64,000 bases of DNA from Lepraria neglecta (lineage: Eukaryota; Ascomycota; Lecanoromycetes; Lecanorales; Stereocaulaceae). The stretch's first letter is position 1. Each line of letters opens with the position of its first letter. Below the pieces are notes generated by a model that did no database searches, was not told the origin of the DNA, and saw only the letters and a list, made by a program, of their open reading frames with translations. Below are positions 13,443-23,260 of this stretch, in pieces. A program made the position numbers and the translations under genes. Where the stretch lies: the NCBI GenBank assembly GCA_033220425.1, contig CM065648.1, positions 930,001-994,000 of the forward strand. Reading direction: 5' to 3'.

Positions 13443-14446
13443 CTCTAGTCACACTCACAGGACCAGTCCTACCAATGCTCAAAGGCAGACTCCCTGCCGC
13501 TCAATCGAGCGCCAGGTCACGGACAGATCAGTCATTTCTGAAGATTTCACTGTTTTGGTTTTTTGCCACTTCGGTGCTTCTGCGGCTACTTCTACCCCAC
13601 GCTTTATCTTCCTTCATACGCAAATTCACTGGTTACAGCCCTAACATCGGTGCGCTTCTGCTTGCTCTATTTTCGTTAATGCAGGTGCTTGGCCAGATTG
13701 GGATTGGCTACCTTTCAGACAAGCGAGTCTCAGTAGAGATGTTGGTGTTCTTTGCTTCACTAGTGTCTGCCATATCGATCCTGACACTCTGGGGCCTGGC
13801 ACGTTCGCTGGCACCACTGATTATCTTTTCGCTGCTGTATGGCTTCTTTGGAGGCGGGTACGTGGTCTTATCGGCGAAAATGGGGTTGAGGGTGAGTGAA
13901 GATCCGACTGTGGTGTTGGTGACTTTTGGGGTTTTTTGCTTCTTGAAAGGGTTTGGGGACGTGATCACTGGACCGATTAGTGCTGGGTTGATGTTGGAAG
14001 AAACGGTGAAGGGGGAGTATGGACCGTAGAGGTATGAGTGGATCGTCTGGTACTCTGGTGCTTGTATGTTGGTCTGTGCGAGTACAGTGGTCGTGCTATT
14101 CGTAGGCAAGACGATGCGGTTGAGACCTTGAGGAGGGGTCTTCGGTGTGTGAATGAGGCTCTAAAAGGTACAGGATCACCTGTGAATCTGACTTGCAAGA
14201 GTCTCGAATGGGTCATTTCGTATTCCAATCCTCGAACGGTGTCCTGTGCCAGCACTAATTTCGTGCTTTTCGCGCAAAGGGTCTTGAGAGAGGGTTGGAA
14301 TAAGGGATTTCCAACGAGCATGGATCGGAGAGCCACAAGTGGGCCTTTGGTATTCTGGAACGCAATCTGAGAACTTCTTACGGCCGTAACCGACTCTTTC
14401 GAGAACGATCTGGCTTCATAGGAGCGAATGTTACGCTATTGGGGGC

Positions 14447-16134
14447 GTGATTGGAGGGAATGCGCCGGTGCGACTGGAGACTTACGTGTTTAAGCTGCAT
14501 TTCACTGAAGTCGCCGCTCGGCTACTTCGATGGCGAAAGCATCATATGATCGAGATCCTCCTAGTCTTTCCAGTAATACGTGTCCTTCAGTATTCCTTCT
14601 GGGGTCTTCTCCAACTTCTGCAATCCTCCGAAGTTGCTTTATCATCCTCTTCACAGGCAAACACATCTACAAACGTTCCAATTTTGGAATCTTGCTCCCA
14701 ACCTGCGCACACAGCAGCAAACAAATACTTCACCCCAGACCTGATACATGATAGCTTGGAGCTTGCCGCTTTCTCGACGATATCCAGCAATCAGGTTGGC
14801 TGTTCCATGACGATTAGGAACCACGACGAGATCGAAGAATGGTCGGAAGGAGTGACACAAGCTCAAGCGGAACAGCAAGCAGCCCAATCGCAGGATCTCC
14901 AACAGCGTGTCGCTCAATTCAGAAGCCAACAACCTCAATTCACGCCAGGCCTTTCAGCAGACCATGCGCCCAGAGGGCTTGCCGAGGCCGAAGAGTACTA
15001 CAAATACCAAGATCCTCTATTCATACTGTTGTCAGCAGCTTCACGACCAGGTGCTACCAAGAAGCCATTCCTTACAGATGAGCTGGGAGAGAGGCCACTC
15101 ATTCCTGAGCTAGCGGAGCTCATCTTTCGGACTCGGGGCAATCGCGGTGGTTTCTGGACGCTCGACCTCGATGGGAAAAGATTCATAATGAAAGTATTCC
15201 AAAACCAGAAGCAAGTCCAGGGAGCCTGCAGGATCTACAAGGCTTGGTCGGGATCTGCCCTGCACTTTGAGCAGCGGCCACTTGCTTTCGTGACTGCCCA
15301 TGGTGAATACAACAGTAACAAGGAACCCAAACGACGCGCGAAAGCGGTACGCCATTCGGGTATTGCACCAAACAAGAGTCGTTCTAAGGGAAATTGCGAA
15401 ACCGAAAGTACTTGAAAAAGGAGGCCCAGGCTCCCAACGAGGCACTCGAATATGACTACTCCGTTGAAAGTGGCCCCAACGACGACAAGCACGCCTCAGA
15501 CAAGAGTTACCACCCACATCCCTCGCGGCTCTCCCGCAGCTTACCGCAAGACGAGGAGCAGAGGTGCGGAGCAGAGTTTAGCCAGTGGGGTCTCTGTTCA
15601 GGCTTCCCGGATCCGTCGACCTTTGCATTCGATGATGAACATGAGCAGGGTCTAAGGGATACTCAGCTCGAAGCCCCCAAATGAATGCACAATCAGATAG
15701 ATGGGAGTGAATGGTTTGAACCCGAATCGAGTATTATTAGAGCGGCGAGGAGCTCCAACATGTCTAAGAATGGGGCTCGCAAGTCTGGTTTTGCCGTTGT
15801 CGTTCCCAAAATACGCGTCACTTGGGCCGCTATGTAATCGCCCATCAGACTCAATTATGGTGTGCACGAGTCCCCAACGGCTCACGCTAGATTCTAGCGC
15901 CGTAACCTCAACAACGTCAGCCATGCCTATCTCCAAGAAGCGCAAGATCGACACCTATCTGCACCAAGCTGCCCATAGACCTCGCTTAGCGAACTCTCCA
16001 GTCTTCTCGTCAGCCGGCCACGATATGCTCTTTACGTCGAGTGTGGTAGAACCCAGCGTAGAAGACCAACCCGACCCTGACCCACCGCTTATGATCTCAC
16101 AATATAGGCCCGCACCACCTTTCGCGTTTCCTGT

Positions 16135-16170
<36 letters not shown>

Positions 16171-16460
16171 ACATCTCCAGCTTGAGTGCCGATCAAGGTC
16201 CGCTCCTGCATGAGCATGGAAATTTTCTTCAACTCGATCCTATCCGTCAGTGGACACTTGGATCAAGAAATTGAGACATCTGGTATCCGTGCAACGTTTG
16301 ATTGGAAAGAGATGGGCGATGTTGAGAAACTAACTTTGTGAGGAGAGATGTTCCGGATAGCTTTGAGGTATTTTTGCAGATTATTGATGAGGCGCCTTGT
16401 TGGGATACGAAAAGGGTATATGGAAGAAGGTGCGGCGCCGTTGTTGAGGTTATTACCGAG
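14447..16460 (+). pseudogene. Paralogous family copy A (decayed)
   Basis: The 322-codon frame 14447-15415 carries the family N-terminal domain: AEAEEYYKYQDPLF, GFWTLDLDGKRFIMKVF and WSGSALHFEQRPLAF align with FYRNRQPPF, IFWTVDVNHKRYIVKAF and WAGPGNDFQEPPLAL of the open copy at 16992-18488. A Gln-rich helix (QAEQQAAQSQDLQQR) precedes it. After several frame changes the basic motif SKKRKIDTYL appears (~15930), then a (Pro-Ala)n microsatellite. Remnants of the C-terminal domain follow: IRATFDWKEM (~16290) and IIDEAPCWDTK (~16380). The two halves are not in one frame and stops lie between them. No function is known to me for the family. Confidence 0.65.
16135..16170 (+). repeat. GGCTCC microsatellite, six units
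   Basis: Six perfect tandem GGCTCC hexamers encode alternating Ala and Pro in the linker of the decayed family copy A. Confidence 0.97.
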
Positions 16461-16470
16461 TGAGTGGAGC

Positions 16471-16991
16471 TGGAAAAGTGTGCTTTACGAGGAGTCAGGA
16501 GCGGGTGGTTCCTGGTTTATCTGCGTGAAGAGTCGATATTCGTGCAATTGGTTCAAGTCTAGAGCTAGAAGGGCATTGTTAGCGTGCTTCTCGATGTCAG
16601 ATAGTCATATAGCTGAAACTTCTCGAATTGGAATAGAGATTTGGGGCCTTTACTAGTTCAAGCAAAGATGAGGCCAAAATCAAGAGATGCTGATCACAAT
16701 ACTAGCAGCCTTGTGCCTCTATGAGAGAATGAATAAGCACAATTCGTGGTCTCTTTGAGCCATAGAAGTTGCATTTATAGCAGGCACTTAGCCGCATGAG
16801 CTATCGTAGAGAATTACATATCCTGAGTTCCCTAATGGATACAATCGAATGATATAACATGGGTATCTCCAAGCCTTCCAGGCAAATCCTTCGCCTCACA
16901 TGTGACATGCCAAGCTGTACCGATGTAGCCCAAGTAAACATTTCCGACACCGACCACATTAGCCAATATCAACCTCTCTGCAGACCCCGGA
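16471..16991. other. Intergenic between family copies A and B
   Basis: AT-rich, short frames only, nothing recognised. It is the shared 3' flank of two convergent family copies. Confidence 0.6.
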
Positions 16992-18488
16992 TTACTCCCT
17001 CAGCACAATCTCCACATCAAGCATACACTTCCCCCTCTCCTCATTCCAGCACGGCGCATCCTCTACCTCCTCGATCAAATGAGTAAAACACGCCTCTTGG
17101 TTAGGATTCATGAACATAACCCGCATCTTGTCGTCCACATCCATCCAATTGAAAGCAACGGTAACCTTTCCGATTTTGGCTTCCGCAAGAGCCCAAGCGC
17201 CAAGGACTTTGGTGAAGAAAGTAGATAGATCGGTACATTCGCTTAGTTTTAGTGGTTGGTACTCAGCCGAGGGCGCAACGCGGACAAACAACGTGGTGCG
17301 GTTCTGCTTGCTCTGATCCAGTATGGTGGGGCTGCCCGCTGGCTGCGGAGCGGGTTGTGCAGTGAAGGAGTTTGCGAACAAGCCTGTAGACGATGAAGTG
17401 CTCTGCTGTGCTGGCCTTGAAGTTAATTGTGTCTGCGAGGCAGGAGCGGCCGATCCGTTCAGTCGGTTACCAGATTGACGTAGAGCAGGAGGAGTCACGC
17501 TGTACAGACGTGATACCTCACGCGTATAGATGTCCGTCTTTCGGCGCTTCCTGCGGCCTTCGTGCGACTGGGATAAATGATGCGATGTTCGCGGTGGCAG
17601 CTCTGAATGCCGGGTAGGCTTTCTGCCCTTCTTCAGCGCGTTTTTGTTCGTGGTCTGTTGGCTTGCGCGGCCGGGGTTGGCATCATTGTCAATGGGTTGA
17701 AGAGTAGCTGTGGATGCTGTCAGAACTGGGGACCCTCCGATGCGAAGGCGCTTGGTGCGCGCGGAGATGGGCTCGTTTTCAGGATTTTCGTCGTCAGACG
17801 AGGTATCCACTGTGGCAGCACGGCGGCGGCGCTTCTCCAGCGGATCGGAAATGACCTCATCCTCATCTGCCGAAGAGGTGTAAACGACGGGAGCCCTTGG
17901 TGGTAGATTAACAGAAGAAAACTCCGAGAGAGCAAGCGGCGGCTCCTGGAAGTCATTCCCGGGTCCGGCCCAATGAAGATACTTCGCTCCGCTCTGACCC
18001 TTCCCTCCAGAGAATGCCTTAACGATGTATCTTTTGTGATTCACATCGACCGTCCAGAAAATCGATTTATCGTCCCAGGGTCTAGCGGTAATCTGGATCA
18101 TACTTGGATATTTCGGGCGGAGTCCATCCTTAGTGGGTACAACACATGTTTTGCTTACTTGGGAACGCTTACTCAGAACGAACGGGGGTTGGCGGTTTCG
18201 ATAGAACTTCCGGGCCTCTTCCAGTAGGTGAATGGGGTGATCGTCAGAGAGCGGGTCCGTGTTTACGGATGGTTCGCTATGCTGCGACGTGTCAGGCATA
18301 GCCATAGATGGGTTGGTAGAACCTTTCGTATCGATTTCAGCGTCGGTATCTGAATCTGAAGTGGTAGACACGGTTGATGGAGCCTTGGATCCTGAGGCGG
18401 AAGTGACAGGCGGAACAGCAGGAAGGCGGGGGGGCGACGCGTTGCTAATGCCGCTCCACAATTCTCGAAAAAGGGAATCAACTCCCAT
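16992..18488 (-). CDS. Two-domain nuclear-type protein of unknown family, the only open copy of five (copy B)
   Basis: An uninterrupted 498-codon frame without introns. From the N-terminus: a Ser/Thr/Pro-rich leader; an N-terminal domain (~90-215) with EEARKFYRNRQPPFVLSKR, RPWDDKSIFWTVDVNHKRY and WAGPGNDFQEPPLALS; a low-complexity acidic/Ser linker with KRRRRA; a basic motif RRKRRKTDIYTRE (~335) that looks like a nuclear localisation signal; a Gln/Ser/Pro-rich linker; and a C-terminal domain (~400-498) from NRTTLFVRV through FNWMDVDDKMRVMF to LIEEVEDAPCWNEERGKC. The same domain order recurs in four decayed neighbours, so both domains are conserved units. I do not recognise either domain and infer no biochemical role. 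The basic motif suggests a nuclear protein. It is convergent with copy A and lies next to the Fot1-like transposon. Confidence 0.75.
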   Translation of the reverse strand: MGVDSLFRELWSGISNASPPRLPAVPPVTSASGSKAPSTVSTTSDSDTDAEIDTKGSTNPSMAMPDTSQHSEPSVNTDPLSDDHPIHLLEEARKFYRNRQPPFVLSKRSQVSKTCVVPTKDGLRPKYPSMIQITARPWDDKSIFWTVDVNHKRYIVKAFSGGKGQSGAKYLHWAGPGNDFQEPPLALSEFSSVNLPPRAPVVYTSSADEDEVISDPLEKRRRRAATVDTSSDDENPENEPISARTKRLRIGGSPVLTASTATLQPIDNDANPGRASQQTTNKNALKKGRKPTRHSELPPRTSHHLSQSHEGRRKRRKTDIYTREVSRLYSVTPPALRQSGNRLNGSAAPASQTQLTSRPAQQSTSSSTGLFANSFTAQPAPQPAGSPTILDQSKQNRTTLFVRVAPSAEYQPLKLSECTDLSTFFTKVLGAWALAEAKIGKVTVAFNWMDVDDKMRVMFMNPNQEACFTHLIEEVEDAPCWNEERGKCMLDVEIVLRE

Positions 18489-18624
18489 GGAATTGAAGCT
18501 GGGGGTCGGTGAGCCTACTTCCGATGAGTATTGGAGTCAAAGTGGTGGCTGTAGCTGAGGGTGTAGATGTTTACGAGGTTTAGGTTTGGGGAAAGTGAAT
18601 TACGCGCCGGGAACGGCTTGGCGT
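18489..18624. promoter_or_regulatory. Short upstream region of copy B, truncated by the transposon
   Basis: Only 136 bp separate the copy B start codon from the TA target site of the Fot1-like element. Whatever promoter copy B has is either within this stretch or now lies beyond or inside the transposon. No clear core-promoter motif is seen. Confidence 0.35.
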
Positions 18625-18626
18625 TA

Positions 18627-18683
18627 CTCGTATTGCCCCCCCAACCGCCAGTCCCCCCAAACCGCCAGCCGCTAAACCTAATT
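18627..18683 (+). repeat. Left terminal inverted repeat of the Fot1-like element
   Basis: Starts CTCGTATTGCCCCCC and contains two nested copies of a CCCCCCAAACCGCCA-like box. It matches the reverse complement of 21022-21078 with only a few mismatches and a one-base indel in a C run. Confidence 0.92.
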
Positions 18684-18755
18684 AGGCAAGCTATTAAATG
18701 GTATGTCGAAAATCATACTCAAACTCCTCCATTCCACCCATTGCATGCCACCGTA

Positions 18756-20888
18756 ATGGCCATATCAACGCTCCACAGCTCTGACGACCCTGCCGACCTT
18801 CTATCTGATCTACCAGAGCAAGAAGACCTCCAGATAGGCCCTCTGGAGCTCCCGAAAGAGCAAAGGATCCTGTTAGCTATAAACTATTATCACGAAACCA
18901 TTAGAACACCACAAGCTGAATCGACTTGCCAGATCGCTACTCGATTCCAAATCAGTCGGACTACTCTACGAGATCGAATCAAAGGAGCCAGATCAAGGAA
19001 TAAAGTCAGCCAGGAGCAACAATTGCTATCACCAGCAGAAGAAGCCGCAATCACCAGATAGATAATACAACTCGAAAAATGGGGGTGGCCACCAAGGGTC
19101 ATACAATTACGGTCTATAGCCCAGCAGATGCTTCGAAAGAGAGGTTATACAAAAGACCTAGGCAATCACTAGGTTGAGAAGTTCTTCAATCGCTATCCTG
19201 ATCTAAAAACGAAATTCCTTTCGCCTATGGATAAAGACAGGAATAACATCGCCAGTAACCCTGAAACGATAGCTCATTAGTTCGAGCTCTACCATACAAC
19301 GAAGCAGCAGTACAAGGTGGAAGACCAGGATACGTACAATATAGATGAGAAAGGCTTTATGCTTGGAGTCCTGAAGAAGGTGAAATACGTTATCTCAAAA
19401 TACGCCATCCAACCATATATCACTCATTGCGGTAATCGGGAGTAGGTATCTCTCCTTAAGCTTATTTCACTTGATGGAAGGCTCTCTCGACCGTAGATTA
19501 TCTTTAAAGGAAAGCAGCAGCAAGTGGTCCACTGGGAAGCACTTAGCAAGGAGCAAGTGTTGGGCCATATTGCATACAGTGAAAATGGCTGGACTAATAA
19601 CGAATTAGGCCTGCTTTAGATAAAGGACTGCTTTCACGAAGTCACAAAGCGAGAAGGATTGGGAGATAAATACAGACTCCTAATTATCGACGGCCATCAA
19701 TCACATATCACTAATGAAGCTATCGAGTTCTGTGAAGCTCATAAGATCATCCTTCTATGCCTCCCTGCCCATTCAACTCATCTACTCCAGCCTCTAGATA
19801 TCTCATTCTTCGGGCCCTTAGCAAATATATATCGAAAGCAGCTTTTAGAGGTCACCCACTTCGCCAGCCATATTTCGGTAAATAAGCAGGAATTCATCGA
19901 ATGCTACTGTAAAGCGAGGAAAGCAGTTGGCAGGGAGCTCGTAATTAAGAACGCTTGGAAGAAGGCTGGACTGAGTCCCTGGGACCCTCATATAGTGATT
20001 GGAAAGCTTCCTATCAATATCGACATCAGTATTCCTCCAGTCACACTACCGAAAGCCGGGCTTATTGTCAACGGCGTCAAAACGCCTGTAAACCTCCAAC
20101 AAATCAATGAGCTCTTCCAAGTTATCAAAAACATCGACCCCCGTGTTGAAAAGCTAGGGAAAGCTGCTCTACATGCCGCCTCTTTTTCGGAGACCTAGGA
20201 AGCTGTCAACGAGCAGATAATAAAGGCTAGTTAACGAAATCAGAGGCGTAAAGGTAACAAGCAAGGCACGTATAGTAAAGCCCGAGTTATAAGCTCCGAA
20301 GTAGTAAAGGAAAGATAGCTTGCCAAGGAGCAGCAGGAAAAGGAAGATACTTTAAAATACTAACAAAAGGAAGAAGCGAAGAAGCAGAAAGTATTAGATA
20401 AGATTCAACAAGCGAAGATAAAGGAAGAAGCCAAAGTATATAAGCTTATCGCTTAAGCGAGAGAGAGAGGTCGAAAAGAGAATGAGAAGAAGGCGTTTAC
20501 AGTAACCGGATTTATTCGTCATTTATTCGAGCTTCCAATACGACCCCTAGTAACACCAAGAGTACCCCGAATAACAGCAGCTATACCTCATCGAGCACAT
20601 ATATCAGATACATTAGCGAGGCCGGAGCAGCCAGTCCTTATGCGAGAGCTATCGCCTACCCCAGTGGCTACATAGGGAGGTCGAATTATCAGGAAGCCAC
20701 GGCGACTCCTTGAATAGGCGCTATACCTAATGAAGAAGGAGGTACAGGTCGAGGAAAGCATTGCAATCGCGTTTTCAGGCCTGATTTCGAGTTCGAATTG
20801 GAATATGATATCGCAAGCAGAGTTATGTATTCGAGGATTCGGATGGATGTGCTGCACCAACCACATGAGATATGGCTTGTCTAAATAG
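18756..20888 (+). pseudogene. Fot1/pogo-type DDE transposase with in-frame stops
   Basis: One reading frame runs from ATG 18756 to TAG 20886-20888 (about 710 codons) with no frameshift, but is broken by about a dozen stop codons. An N-terminal helix-turn-helix (ATRFQISRTTLRDRI, then the CENP-B-like W..PPRV region) is followed by the DDE catalytic domain: YNIDEKGF (first D), LLIIDGHQSHI (second D), LPAHSTHLLQPLDISFF (third D). The 3' part is Lys/Glu-rich. At several stops the family has tryptophan (ITR*IIQL, NH*VEKFF, RE*VSLL, LL*IKDC). All are TAG, so TGG to TAG changes explain them. Others are TAA/TAG where CAA/CAG fits. This is the RIP pattern. The protein is inactive as written. Confidence 0.9.
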
Positions 20889-21021
20889 CAGGGCCTCTTC
20901 CACTACTAGTCCACTGCCTCCGGGCCTCTTATAGAGCTCCAATTGGGCCACATAGCCATGTAATGCAATGGAATAGAGGCATTGAATAGTGGCATTGATA
21001 AATTATTTATTAGCGCTCCCA

Positions 21022-21078
21022 ATTAGGCTTAGCGGCTGGCGGTTTGGGGGGGAGTGGCGGTTTGGGGGGCAATACGAG
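21022..21078 (-). repeat. Right terminal inverted repeat of the Fot1-like element
   Basis: Ends ...GGGGGGCAATACGAG next to the TA at 21079-21080. It is the mirror of the left repeat, including the nested CCCCCCAAACCGCC boxes. Confidence 0.92.
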
Positions 21079-21080
21079 TA

Positions 21081-21572
21081 GCGGCAGGGCTAAGGGGTTT
21101 AGCCACAACGTCTGGTGTCCGCGTGTCTTCTTTAAAGTAGCAGCATAGTTGCTCGCGGTGTTTCCGTGTCTGTTATATACAGGCACTGCTCAGGGTGCGA
21201 AGAAATTGAATGACGCTAAAACCATGTTCACGAGCTTATACCTTCAGCTTGCCGAGCCCAAAATGCCCTAAATTTCGACTACACCAATACATCCCCTGTC
21301 CTTGCATCAGCCCTGTTACCTTCTAAACATCTTCCATTTGAGCCATCATTGATCCATCGGTGGGAGACGAGTACTCGATAGGACTATGCAGCTGAGGGGC
21401 CTGAAAAGACACCTGATACATCACAGGGCTCAACCGTGGGCGAGTTCGGTCCCTGTAAGTCAGTAACAGCGGCTGATCGAATCAAGCACGGCTAACAGGC
21501 CTCTATGTGGCGAGACCTTTCCCTATTCGAGGTGTCAGTATGGAAATAAGATATTCAGCGATATGCACCCAC
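21081..21572. other. Intergenic right of the transposon
   Basis: No coding frame or motif recognised. The segment was contiguous with 18489-18624 before the transposon inserted. Confidence 0.5.
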
Positions 21573-22403
21573 CTAGTCAAGTTTCTGGCAGACTTTCATG
21601 TGGACGAAGCACCAGCCCTGCGAGTAATGCTCCCAGCAGGGATTTCCCTTAATTTCCCGAAACAAAGCCCCCAGGCAGGAGTCATCGCCCCGATCCATAT
21701 ATGTGTTTCGGGCAGGGTCCTCCTCCGACTTCCACTGGTATGTAACTTCGATTGTGCAATCCTCCTCATCGACCCCCTCTTCCATCCAGGCCCTAGTAGT
21801 TTTGGAGAAAAGCCCTGCAATACTGCTGCACCTCGCTAATGAGAGTTGCTTCATCCTCTGTAATTTCTTTCCGTTGACCGTGACCATGAGCGTCGTGCGC
21901 TCTCGCTTTTACACTGGGAGTGAGGTATCAAGATCATTGGCGTCGACTTTACGTTTCTTGTTGTTATGCTGTTGAGGTCGCTGTTTCGGGGATGACTCAT
22001 ATGAGTGTTTTCTTTTGGTTGCTCTTTTGGTAGATCGTCCAGATCTCTGTGCTTTGTTAGAGGTTGGCAAAGAGCTTTCGCCACGTCGCAGATCAGCGCC
22101 GGAGTTCGTAGATGTGGGCTCGCTATCCGCTTGATACGAGGGCACCTGTGCGCCTGAGTCCTGAAAATTGGATCAAGGAGTATGGCATGTGTTGGATCGA
22201 CTGCGTTCATCAGCACATTTCAACTCCTTTCCATCCGAGTCCTGATCATAAGCGGCTACAAGATTTAACAACACGCTGTCGAGCGAACTGTTCAGCGTGG
22301 ATTTATCAAGGTCGTAATATGCCTTTGAATCTGCGACTGCTTCATCCTGCTTGGTACTGAAACTACTGTGGCCATCGACGTTGATTGTGGTGGCATTATG
22401 CAT
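21573..22403 (-). pseudogene. Paralogous family copy C (decayed)
   Basis: Three minus-strand pieces in order. A piece at 22403-22173 (FSTKQDEAVADSKAYYDLD) has no clear match. A piece at 22145-21909 is rich in basic residues and ends NKKRKVDANDLD, matching the family basic motif. An in-frame TAA follows (LPV*KRERTTL, where CAA would give Q). The C-terminal domain is then TTLMVTVNGKKLQ, TIEVTYQWKSEED and LFREIKGNPCWEHYSQGWC, matching TTLFVRV, KVTVAFNWMDVDD and LIEEVEDAPCWNEERGKC of copy B. The N-terminal domain of the family is not visible here, so the copy is both truncated and interrupted. Confidence 0.6.
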
Positions 22404-22450
22404 TGCGGCCCTCGCGCATTAGATCTAGCCGGCTTCACATCCAAAGCACT

Positions 22451-23260
22451 CTAATATCTGCCATCCGTCGTCGGCTTCTCTTCATGGACGTCTGGCTCTG
22501 TAGCTGATACTGGACGTGCGAATTGTCGAAATATTGATCCTGGCGATGTTTCTTGAATCGCTTGGATAGATGTAGACACGTGTCGAGCAGGCCAATCTAG
22601 GCGCTGGGACCTTGGCTGGCCCCCATTTTGAGAGATCGTTGAGCCCTGGTCCTGCCTCGCGGGGAGCCCATGCTTTCGATGCTCGGCTACTGCTTTGTTA
22701 TCTTGGAACGGAAGTTCTTTGGAGAGCTGGCGTAGCAGCCCCTGACAGTCCTCCGTAGGGGATGTTCGAAGGGTCGTGCCGTAGGGTACAACTCTGGGAC
22801 TCTCATCAAGCTCCGACTCGAGCAACTGGTTGGCTATCTCGTAGAGTTCCTGAAGCTCCCGGTCAGCGTAGTTCTGCTGATCGGGTGATGGCGTCACTGA
22901 TGATGGCCGTGACCTTGCTTCGCCCGGTAGAGTGGACATTGAAGAACTCGCCCAGTGTCCGTAACTGACAAGGCTGAACGGTCCATCGCTCCAGTAACTT
23001 TCTTCCTCTAATTCTTCAGACTCTGGTGGCTGACGAGCAGACCGCTTCCTCTTTTTTTCGATACGCTCTGCCTCAGGGACCGGCGTATGAATACATTCTG
23101 CGTTTGCCTTTATGCACCTGGTGTAGACTCCTGGTTCATAGTTGTATCGGGATCTTCGCTTGCGAAATCTGCTGCACTACCAAAAAAATAATGTCAGCTA
23201 CCAGAGTCGCTCCAGTAATGCTGAGGTGCTTACAGCAATTCTGATAGTACGTTGGCTCAT
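22451..23260 (-). pseudogene. Degenerate Zn2Cys6-type DNA-binding protein, 250 codons
   Basis: Exon 1 (23260-23234, MSQRTIRIA) joins in phase over a 57-nt GTAAGC...GGTAG intron to exon 2 (23176-22451). Residues 10 onward read CSRFRKRRSRYNYEPGVYTRC, then IKANAEC. The spacing is exactly that of a fungal Zn2Cys6 binuclear cluster (C-x2-C-x6-C-x8-C-x2-C-x6-C), but the second, third and fourth cysteines are F, Y and Y. Two of these are explained by TGC/TGT to TAC/TAT. A linker (EKKRKRSARQ) and a Ser/Gln-rich region follow. The frame ends long before a fungal regulatory domain. With three metal ligands lost it should not fold as a zinc cluster. The frame itself is open, so it may still be expressed. 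Confidence 0.55.

Larger units (their letters stand above)
12491..14131 (+). pseudogene. MFS transporter (monocarboxylate-porter-like), decayed
   Basis: The order of recognisable pieces is that of a fungal MFS protein of about 450-500 residues: AAWRFLFGAFMIEAFQWG, then after an intron FALSFGVFQNYYSSHPPF, NIAVIGMLGTGVLYLVAPLM, RRQMILFGWAII, MYLPIISMLNEWFVARRGLA, and a second half from TGPVLPMLKGRLP to the last helices. Lesions: two frame changes between about 12910 and 12990; an in-frame TAA at 13266-13268; a 140-bp insert at 13303-13442; an in-frame TAG at 14027-14029 followed by a well-preserved last helix (WIVWYSGACMLVCASTVVV) to TGA at 14129-14131. Family members export or import monocarboxylates or small metabolites across the plasma membrane. 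With these breaks it cannot make a normal transporter. Confidence 0.8.
18625..21080 (+). mobile_element. Fot1/pogo-like DNA transposon, complete, RIP-mutated
   Basis: A 2452-bp element (18627-21078) bounded by ~57-bp terminal inverted repeats and by TA dinucleotides at 18625-18626 and 21079-21080, the Tc1/mariner-superfamily target duplication. It encodes one transposase frame in the same orientation as the TIR order given. It sits between family copies B and C. Both ends are intact, so the structure is full length, but the transposase is interrupted by stops. Confidence 0.92.

Noticed and set aside
18756-20888. Reassigned TAG codon in the transposases
   Set aside because: Neighbouring intact genes use TAG, TAA and TGA as ordinary stops. 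The pattern at W and Q codons is what RIP predicts.
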